From assembly GCA_016212795.1 (NCBI GenBank), contig JACRDT010000025.1:107445-171444 (forward strand): 64,000 nt of DNA, given 5' to 3'. The first letter of the stretch is position 1. Each line of letters begins with the position of its first letter. A program made the position numbers and the translations under genes. This document shows, piece by piece, positions 58,006-64,000 of the stretch. The stretch comes from Elusimicrobiota bacterium. GTDB lineage: Bacteria; Elusimicrobiota; Elusimicrobia; UBA1565; UBA9628. The notes under the pieces are model-generated. The model ran no database searches and was not told where the DNA came from. It worked only from the letters and a program-made list of their open reading frames with translations.

Positions 58006-60866
58006 TACCGGCAGGCGAAGTTCCGGTCGCCGAACACGTTGTCGATGCGTCCGACGTAGGGCCAGAACTTGCTCCCCCGCGTCCAGGCCGTCGGGAAGGC
58101 CGCCTTCTCCCGCGAGTAGGGCCTCTCCCACTTGTCGGAGGAGACCGCCGAACAGGTATGCGGGGCGTTTTTGAGCACGTTGTCGGCCCTGTCGGCCTTG
58201 CCTTGGGCGATCTCCCGGGCTTCCTGCCGGATCATGATCATGGCCTCGCAGAACCGGTCGAGCTCGGCCTTGGACTCGCTCTCGGTGGGCTCGACCATCA
58301 TGGTCCCCCCGATGGGCCAGGACACGGTCGGGGCGTGGAAGCCGTAGTCCATCAGGCGCTTGGCCACGTCGTCGACCGTGACGTCGGCCTCGTCCTTCAG
58401 GGGGCGGACGTCGACGATGCACTCGTGCGCGACGAGCCCGCCGCGGCCCTTGAAGAGCGTGGGGTAGTGCCCCTCGAGCCTCTTGGCGACGTAGTTGGCG
58501 TTGAGGACCGCGACCTCGGTCGCGGCCTTCAGGCCCTCGGCGCCCATCTGCGCGATGTAGGCCCACGAGATGGGAAGGATCGACGCGGAGCTCCAGGCCG
58601 CGCCCGCCACCGGGCCGGTCCCCTCGGGGCGCCCGGCGGGCACAAGCGGGTCGTTGGGCAGAAGCAAAGCGAGCTTGCGCGTCACGCCGATGGGGCCCAT
58701 CCCGGGCCCGCCCCCGCCATGCGGCATGCCGAAGGTCTTGTGGAGGTTGAGATGGCACACGTCGGCGCCGAGCTCGGCGGGCCTGGCCAGGCCCACCAGC
58801 GCGTTCATGTTGGCGCCGTCCATGTACACGAGCCCGCCGTGGGCATGGACGACCCTGCAGATCTCCTTGATGTCCTCCTCGAAGACGCCATGGGTCGAGG
58901 GATAGGTCACCATCAGGGCGGCCAAGTCCTGCGCGTGGCCGGCGGCCTTGGCCCTGAGGTCGTCCATGGAGATGTCCCCGCCCGGGTCGCACTCGACCGG
59001 CACGATGGTCAAGCCCGCCATGGCGGCCGACGCCGGGTTGGTGCCGTGCGCCGAGCGCGGGATGAGGCAGACCTTGCGCCGGCCCTCACCCTGGAGCTCA
59101 TGGTATCTCCGGATGACCAGGAGCCCCGCGTACTCGCCCTGGGAGCCCGCGTTGGGCTGGAAGGAGAACGCGTCGAACCCCGTGATGTCGCCGAGCCATC
59201 GCTCGAGGTCCTTGATCACGGCCAGCGTCCCCTTGACCTGGTCCGGCGGGGCGTAGGGGTGCAGCCTGGCGAAACCCGGCCAGGTGATGGGCATCATCAT
59301 GCTGGCGGCGTTGAGCTTCATGGTGCACGAGCCCAGCGGGATCATCGCGGTCGCCAGCGTCAGGTCCCGGGACTCGAGCCGCTTGATGTAGCGCATCATC
59401 TCGGTCTCGCTGTGGTACCGGCTGAAAACCGGCTCCATGAGGAAGGGGCTGGAGCGCCGGAGCGCCGCCGGGACCCTGGAATGGACCTGAGCCTTCGCGA
59501 TCTCCTCCAAGGGCTTGCCCTCGGCGAAGACCTCCAGGAGCTCGGCGAGCTCCCTCTCTCCCGTCGTCTCGTCCAGCGAGACGGTCAGGCAGCCGTCCGA
59601 CAGCCTCCGCAGGTTGATGCGGCTCGCCAACGCCGCCCCCATGGCCCTCTGCACGCGGGCCGTATCGCCTTCGACGCGGACCGTGTCGAAGAACGGCTCG
59701 TCCGGGACCCGCCAGCCGAGGGCCCTGAGCCCCTCCGCCAGCCGCGAGGCCAGGTCGTGGACCCGGCCGGCGATGCCTTTCAGGCCCTCGGGGCCGTGAT
59801 AGGCCGCGTAGAAGGCGGCCACGACCGCGGTGAGGACCTGCGCGGTGCAGATGTTGCTGGTGGCCTTCTCGCGCCGGATGTGCTGCTCGCGCGTCTGGAG
59901 CGCGAGCCGCAGGGCGGGCTTGCCGGAGGAGTCCTTCGAGACGCCCACGATCCGGCCCGGCATGAGCCTCTTGAGGCTGTCTTGCACCGCCATGTAGGCG
60001 GCGTGCGGGCCGCCCAAGCCCATCGGGAGGCCGAACCGCTGGGTGCTGCCCACCGCGATGTCGGCCCCGAACTCGCCCGGGGCCTTGAGGAGGGCGAGAC
60101 CCAGGATGTCGGCGATGACGGTCACGAGAGCCCCGCCGCGGTGGGCGGCCTCGCAGAGCGGGCCGTAGTCGGCGACGCGGCCGTCCGTCATGGGGTACTG
60201 GACCAGGGCCCCGAAGAACCCCGCGCCGAGGTCCACGGCCTCGTGTTCGGCCACGACCACGCGGATGCCCAGGGCCTGGGCGCGCGTCTTGACCACCGCC
60301 ACGTTCTGGGGGTGGCAGCCGTCGCTCACGAAGAACGCCTTGTCCCTGGGCTGGCCCGCGGCCGACCACGACAGGACCATGGATTCCGCGGCGGCGGTCG
60401 CCTCGTCGAGGAGAGAGGCGTTGGCCACGTCCAGGGCCGTCAGGTCCATCACCATGACCTGGAAGTTGAGGAGGGCTTCGAGCCTGCCCTGCGCGATCTC
60501 CGCCTGGTACGGGGTGTAGGCCGTGTACCAGCCGGGGTTCTCGACGACGTTCCTGAGGATGACCGGCGGGGTGACGCAGTCGTGGAACCCCATGCCGATG
60601 TGGGAACGGAAGAGCTTGTTCTTGGCGGCCAGGGCCGCGAGCTTCTCCAGGGACTCGACCTCGCTCAAGGGCGCGCCGAGGCGCAGGGGCTTGCGGGAGC
60701 GGATGGCCGGCGGCACCGCCGCGTCGATGAAACCCTCCAGGGTCGAGAACCCGAGCGCGGCGAGCATCTCGCCCACCTCCTCCGGCGCGGGGCCGATGTG
60801 GCGCCTCGGGAAATCCGCGCGGCTCGACGACGGCCGGGACACGGGCTTGGCCTCAGTGGCTTCCAT
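58005..60866 (-). CDS. gcvP: Glycine dehydrogenase (decarboxylating), P protein
   Basis: 953 residues, the full-length fused form (both halves in one chain). The N-terminal half has [21 protein letters not shown] and [20 protein letters not shown]; the C-terminal half has [18 protein letters not shown] and the PLP lysine region [20 protein letters not shown]. It decarboxylates glycine and passes the aminomethyl group to lipoyl-GcvH. It overlaps gcvH by 14 bp. Confidence 0.97.
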   Translation of the reverse strand: MEATEAKPVSRPSSSRADFPRRHIGPAPEEVGEMLAALGFSTLEGFIDAAVPPAIRSRKPLRLGAPLSEVESLEKLAALAAKNKLFRSHIGMGFHDCVTPPVILRNVVENPGWYTAYTPYQAEIAQGRLEALLNFQVMVMDLTALDVANASLLDEATAAAESMVLSWSAAGQPRDKAFFVSDGCHPQNVAVVKTRAQALGIRVVVAEHEAVDLGAGFFGALVQYPMTDGRVADYGPLCEAAHRGGALVTVIADILGLALLKAPGEFGADIAVGSTQRFGLPMGLGGPHAAYMAVQDSLKRLMPGRIVGVSKDSSGKPALRLALQTREQHIRREKATSNICTAQVLTAVVAAFYAAYHGPEGLKGIAGRVHDLASRLAEGLRALGWRVPDEPFFDTVRVEGDTARVQRAMGAALASRINLRRLSDGCLTVSLDETTGERELAELLEVFAEGKPLEEIAKAQVHSRVPAALRRSSPFLMEPVFSRYHSETEMMRYIKRLESRDLTLATAMIPLGSCTMKLNAASMMMPITWPGFARLHPYAPPDQVKGTLAVIKDLERWLGDITGFDAFSFQPNAGSQGEYAGLLVIRRYHELQGEGRRKVCLIPRSAHGTNPASAAMAGLTIVPVECDPGGDISMDDLRAKAAGHAQDLAALMVTYPSTHGVFEEDIKEICRVVHAHGGLVYMDGANMNALVGLARPAELGADVCHLNLHKTFGMPHGGGGPGMGPIGVTRKLALLLPNDPLVPAGRPEGTGPVAGAAWSSASILPISWAYIAQMGAEGLKAATEVAVLNANYVAKRLEGHYPTLFKGRGGLVAHECIVDVRPLKDEADVTVDDVAKRLMDYGFHAPTVSWPIGGTMMVEPTESESKAELDRFCEAMIMIRQEAREIAQGKADRADNVLKNAPHTCSAVSSDKWERPYSREKAAFPTAWTRGSKFWPYVGRIDNVFGDRNFACR

Positions 60867-61254
60867 GGGCTGCCGGGGTCTTGAGGAACTCCTGGTATTG
60901 GGGGTGGCCCATGAGGGAATCCGCCTCCTTGGGGTCGGCGGGCTTCACCTTGAAGAACCACCCTTCGTCCTGCGCGGAGCGGTTGACCAGGCCCGGATCC
61001 TGCGCGAGTTTGTCGTTGACCGCGACGACCTCGCCCGAGACGGGGCTGTAGAAATCGAACGCTGCCTTGACCGACTCGATCACGCAGCAGGGCTTGCCCT
61101 GGCTGACCTTCAGGCCGACCTTGGGCAGATCGATGTAGACCACCTCGGTGATCTCGTGCTGGGCGTGGTCGGAGATCCCCACCACGGCGCTCCCCCCCTC
61201 GAGGCAGACCCACTCGTGCGACTTCATGTAGCGGCAAGATTCAGGCTTTGGCAT
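60853..61254 (-). CDS. gcvH: Glycine cleavage system H protein
   Basis: 133 residues. Lipoyl-domain motif [21 protein letters not shown] with the lipoylated Lys63, and [20 protein letters not shown] near the N-terminus. Carries the aminomethyl intermediate between GcvP and GcvT. It lies 44 bp from gcvT with a perfect hairpin in the gap, and its 3' end overlaps gcvP. Confidence 0.97.
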   Translation of the reverse strand: MPKPESCRYMKSHEWVCLEGGSAVVGISDHAQHEITEVVYIDLPKVGLKVSQGKPCCVIESVKAAFDFYSPVSGEVVAVNDKLAQDPGLVNRSAQDEGWFFKVKPADPKEADSLMGHPQYQEFLKTPAAHGSH

Positions 61255-61265
61255 ACTGTCTCCTC

Positions 61266-61294
61266 GGTGTCAGGGGTCATGGACCCCTGACACC
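61266..61294. terminator. Perfect 13-bp hairpin between gcvT and gcvH
   Basis: GGTGTCAGGGGTC pairs with GACCCCTGACACC around a 3-nt loop, 4 nt past the gcvT stop. On the minus strand no U-run follows, so full termination is doubtful. An attenuating or RNA-stabilising hairpin, or a REP-type repeat, fits as well. Confidence 0.45.
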
Positions 61295-61298
61295 AGCA

Positions 61299-62390
61299 TT
61301 ATTTCTTGAAGAACGGCATCTTGACGGCCTCGGCGGCGAGCCGCCGGCCATAGAGCTCCACGGCGAGCTTCGTGCCCGGGGCCACATCCCCCTCGAGATA
61401 CCCCATCCCGATGCCGGCCTGGAGGCACGGCGAGAAGGTGGCGCTGGTCAGGACCCCGAGCCGGAGTTCGCCGGCGAAGACCGCGCACCCCGGCCGCGGC
61501 ACCCCCTTCTCCAGCAGCTTGAGCCCGACCATCCGGCGCTGGAGGCCGCCGTCGCGCTGGCCGACCAGGACGCTCTTCCCCAGGAACTCGCCCTTGTCGA
61601 ACTTGACGACCCAGCCGTAGCCCGCCTCGAGCGTGCTGTGGTCGTCGTCGATATCCTGGCCGTACAAAAGGTACCCGGCCTCGAGCCTCAGGGTGTCCCG
61701 GGCTCCCAGCCCGCAGGGGGTCAAGCCGCAGGAGCGCCCCTTGGCGAGGAGGTCGTCCCACAGCCGGCAGGCGATCTCGGACGGCACGATGAACTCGAGC
61801 CCCTCCTCCCCGGTGTAGCCCGTGGTGGTGATGAAGGAGGGCTGGCCGAAGACCGAAAGCTCCAGGGCGCAGAAGCGCTTCATCTTGGCCACGGCGGGGT
61901 AGTCCGCCGACAGCATGCCGAGGGCCTTGGGGCCCTGCACCGCGATCATGCCGTAGTGGTCGCTCTTGTTGGAGAGCTTGACGTCCATGCCCTGGGCCTG
62001 CCGGGTGAACCAGGCGAAGTCCTTGTCCGCCGTGGCGGCGTTCACCACCACGAGATAGCGCTGGGGACCCAGGCAGGAGACGATGACGTCGTCGACGACC
62101 CCGCCCTTCTCGTTGGGCAGGTGGGAGTAGACGGCCCGGCCAGGGCCGATGCGGCCGATGTCGTTGGAATTGACCTTCTGAAGGAAGGCGAGGCTGTCCT
62201 TGCCCTCCACGAAGACCTGCCCCATGTGCGAGACGTCGAACATCCCGCAGCGCTCCCGCACCGCGAGATGCTCCTTGAGGATGCCCTCGTACTGGATCGG
62301 GAGCTCCCAGCCGTGGAAATCCACCAGCCGGGCGTTGAGGCGCTTGTGGCTCTCGTAGATCGGCGTGCGGCGCACCGTGGTCGTACCCAT
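61299..62390 (-). CDS. gcvT: Aminomethyltransferase, T protein of glycine cleavage
   Basis: 363 residues from ATG 62390. Seen: TPIYESHKRLNARLVDFHGWELPIQYEGILKEH, FDVSHMGQVFVEGKD, GYTGEEGLEFIVP and RLEAGYLLYGQDID. Transfers the methylene group to tetrahydrofolate. First gene of the gcvT-gcvH-gcvP-ligase operon and divergent from the TPR gene at 62479. No glycine riboswitch could be made out in the short leader. Confidence 0.96.
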   Translation of the reverse strand: MGTTTVRRTPIYESHKRLNARLVDFHGWELPIQYEGILKEHLAVRERCGMFDVSHMGQVFVEGKDSLAFLQKVNSNDIGRIGPGRAVYSHLPNEKGGVVDDVIVSCLGPQRYLVVVNAATADKDFAWFTRQAQGMDVKLSNKSDHYGMIAVQGPKALGMLSADYPAVAKMKRFCALELSVFGQPSFITTTGYTGEEGLEFIVPSEIACRLWDDLLAKGRSCGLTPCGLGARDTLRLEAGYLLYGQDIDDDHSTLEAGYGWVVKFDKGEFLGKSVLVGQRDGGLQRRMVGLKLLEKGVPRPGCAVFAGELRLGVLTSATFSPCLQAGIGMGYLEGDVAPGTKLAVELYGRRLAAEAVKMPFFKK

Positions 62391-62404
62391 GCCCCAAAAA
62401 TAGC

Positions 62405-62432
62405 AAATCCAAGGGGTTCCGGTCTTGGATTT
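62405..62432. promoter_or_regulatory. Inverted repeat in the gcvT / TPR-gene divergent region
   Basis: AAATCCAAG pairs with CTTGGATTT around 10 nt, 15 nt upstream of the gcvT start. It could be an operator for either gene or a leader hairpin of gcvT. Confidence 0.45.
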
Positions 62433-62478
62433 CCGACAACGGCTCCCCTGTCCGAAGAAGTGTGGTATCATAAGATGG

Positions 62479-64000
62479 ATGGCATCCGCCCTCCTCCCGA
62501 ACGCGCGCAGGCTCCAGGGCATCGCCGCCTTCGGCGGCGTCCTGGCCGCGACAGCGCTCTTGGTCTCAACGGCCCGTCCGGCCTTCGCGGAGTGCACCGA
62601 TGACGCGCTGGATGCCATGGCGACCAGTTGCGGGGAGGCCAGGTTCGGCCACGACGCGGCGGGAAACACCGGGTCCTCCTCCGGAGGCGCCGGGACTCAA
62701 GGCCCGACCGTCGACGAAGCCAAGTGCAAACAGCTCGCCGGTTCGCTGGGCAGGGCATGCACCGAAGCCTACGACAGGGAGATGCTGGCGCTCAAAAACG
62801 CCAAGTCGAAGGAAGAGGTCAACGCCATCGACGACAGGCTCGACAAGATCGTCACCGTCATCCATAGCTTCAAGGACGATGTCGCGGATGGTGAGTTCAT
62901 CGCCGGGACGGACCCCGCCGTCAAGGCCCTGCTGGACCTCAAGACGGAGCATACCGACCGCTCCGTCGAGGCGGCGCTTGAGCGGGTCACGAACCCCGCG
63001 GGGACCGGCGAGAAGCCCTCCGATACGCCCGGCGGAAAACCCACTCCCGACCCATCGTCTGGGAAAGACGTGCCCGGACCCGGGGGGCAGACCACGGCCT
63101 CGGCCGAGAACCGCGTCGAGGACCTCCTCAAGAACGGCGACTACGCGGGCGCCCTGGCCCTGCTCGACGGGCTCGGCAGCCAGGGCGTTCAGAGCCCCCG
63201 CCTCGAGGCCATGCGCTCGATGGCGCTCCTCAACGCCGGGGACAAGGACGGCGCTCTCAAGGCCGCCGAGCGTGCCCTCAAGCTCGACCCGGACAACAGC
63301 GACGCCAGGCAGGTCAAGCTCTACCTCGAGGCCGGGGGACAGGTCAAGGATACGCAACTGCAGGTCAAGCGCCCCGATTTCGGGGCTCAGCGGCTCGGCT
63401 CGGAGCTCGGAGGAGGAAGCGGCGACTCGCTGGCCATGAACCGTCGCCCTGGCCGCGCCGTCGGGGAAGCCGGCGACGGGCCCGGGGCGCCGGGCGCCGT
63501 CCCCGGGTCTCCAGGGGGCTGGGCGGCATGGGGCCCAGGCTCGCAGCGCGACGAAGGAACCATGGGCGGCCGGGCGGGCGCCCCGACCGGCACCTCGTCG
63601 GCCCAGCCTCTGACCCCTTCCCAAACGCTGGTCATGGTCTCCTTGAAGAAGGCGCGGCTGGGAGACATGAGCGGAGCTTTGCTGGAAGCGACCCGGGCCA
63701 TCCAGGCTGACAAGGCCAACGCCAGGGCCTGGACCGTGCGGGCGGGCGTCTCGAACAGGCTCAAGAACCACGACGCGGCCATCTCGGACGCGACCGAGGC
63801 GCTCAAGCTCGAGCCCAAGAGCGTGCCGGCGCTGCTGGAGCGGGGGTTCGCTCAATACAGCCTGGCCAACTACTCGAGCGCCCTTTCGGACATCGGGGAG
63901 GCGCTCAAGCTCGAGCCCCTCAACGCCCTGGCCTATCTCTACCGCGGCATGGTCTTCGAGAAGATGGCGCGCGTCACCGAGGCGCTCTCCGACTACGAGA
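62479..64000 (+). CDS. Exported TPR protein, 5' part (3' end outside window)
   Basis: About 507 residues visible with no stop before the window end. Start ATG 62479 gives a signal peptide (RLQGIAAFGGVLAATALLVSTARPAFA). A Cys-containing helical region follows (about 30-150), then a first TPR block (DYAGALALLDGL...ALKAAERALKLDPDN, about 215-285), a Gly/Pro-rich linker (about 315-380), and more TPRs (NHDAAISDATEALKLEPKS; NYSSALSDIGEALKLEPLN). It is likely a periplasmic scaffold. Not linked by orientation to the gcv operon. Confidence 0.75.
   Translation, partial: MASALLPNARRLQGIAAFGGVLAATALLVSTARPAFAECTDDALDAMATSCGEARFGHDAAGNTGSSSGGAGTQGPTVDEAKCKQLAGSLGRACTEAYDREMLALKNAKSKEEVNAIDDRLDKIVTVIHSFKDDVADGEFIAGTDPAVKALLDLKTEHTDRSVEAALERVTNPAGTGEKPSDTPGGKPTPDPSSGKDVPGPGGQTTASAENRVEDLLKNGDYAGALALLDGLGSQGVQSPRLEAMRSMALLNAGDKDGALKAAERALKLDPDNSDARQVKLYLEAGGQVKDTQLQVKRPDFGAQRLGSELGGGSGDSLAMNRRPGRAVGEAGDGPGAPGAVPGSPGGWAAWGPGSQRDEGTMGGRAGAPTGTSSAQPLTPSQTLVMVSLKKARLGDMSGALLEATRAIQADKANARAWTVRAGVSNRLKNHDAAISDATEALKLEPKSVPALLERGFAQYSLANYSSALSDIGEALKLEPLNALAYLYRGMVFEKMARVTEALSDYE

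Noticed and set aside
62391..62478. Glycine riboswitch ahead of gcvT
   Set aside because: The leader is under 90 nt including the divergent gene's promoter space, and only a simple 9-bp hairpin is seen; a single or tandem glycine aptamer does not fit.

Overview
The window is GC-rich, densely packed bacterial chromosome, and almost every gene lies on the minus strand. Only four genes are on the plus strand: 26863-28953, the pair 56463-57289, and the partial gene from 62479. The envelope is clearly Gram-negative (secretin, PorV/PorQ-like outer-membrane proteins, EnvC/FtsX). A Tad/Flp pilus locus, two FlgD/PorV-type surface proteins, TPR-rich membrane proteins, DUF2723 and TMTC-like glycosyltransferases and many orphan response regulators suggest an uncultured lineage such as Elusimicrobiota or a relative. 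That assignment is an inference from gene content only. No rRNA, tRNA, phage genes or transposase were seen.

Layout, read in the direction of minus-strand transcription from high to low coordinates. (1) 62.4-55.9 kb: a glycine-cleavage operon gcvT-gcvH-gcvP-lipoate ligase followed by a stand-alone Lrp/AsnC ligand-binding domain. A 1.09-kb insert carrying a small gene and a nucleotidyltransferase interrupts it, flanked by an exact 138-bp direct repeat of the ligase 3' end. (2) 55.9-45 kb: membrane glycosyltransferases, paralogous response regulators, M50-like metalloproteins, a DUF4175-like giant membrane protein and a CCA-type nucleotidyltransferase. (3) 44.4-32.4 kb: trpS, scpA, scpB, glgA, a DUF5693-like protein, ftsX, a degenerate EnvC, a CtpA-type protease and tsaD. 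(4) 32.4-24.9 kb: envelope glycosyltransferases, a PorV/PorQ-like protein and a coiled-coil/propeller protein. (5) 24.8-20.2 kb: a large secreted protein with repeated FlgD-like Ig modules and a PorV-like porin. (6) 20.2-0.9 kb: a Tad/Flp pilus locus (two pilins, three TadE/TadG-type pseudopilins, CpaB, a shortened secretin, a fused CpaE-CpaF ATPase, TadB, TadC, a TPR protein). A block of seven signalling or membrane genes sits inside it. An FtsH-type protease runs off the left edge.

The most unusual property is a dense set of palindromic repeats. One family (core GCTACTCGCC...C-run/G-run...GGCGAGTG, usually with a GATGAAACGGCAT flank) occurs at more than 20 sites, often as inverted doublets like REPIN/BIME elements. 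It lies mostly between genes, but also in frame within proteins and at protein ends, and it supplies Shine-Dalgarno sequences for some genes. A second, unrelated palindrome of about 40-60 bp is inserted in frame in four unrelated proteins, in both orientations, like Rickettsia palindromic elements. Several more perfect hairpins lie inside coding sequences (tadE, tsaD, trpS). No mobilising transposase is present in the window.
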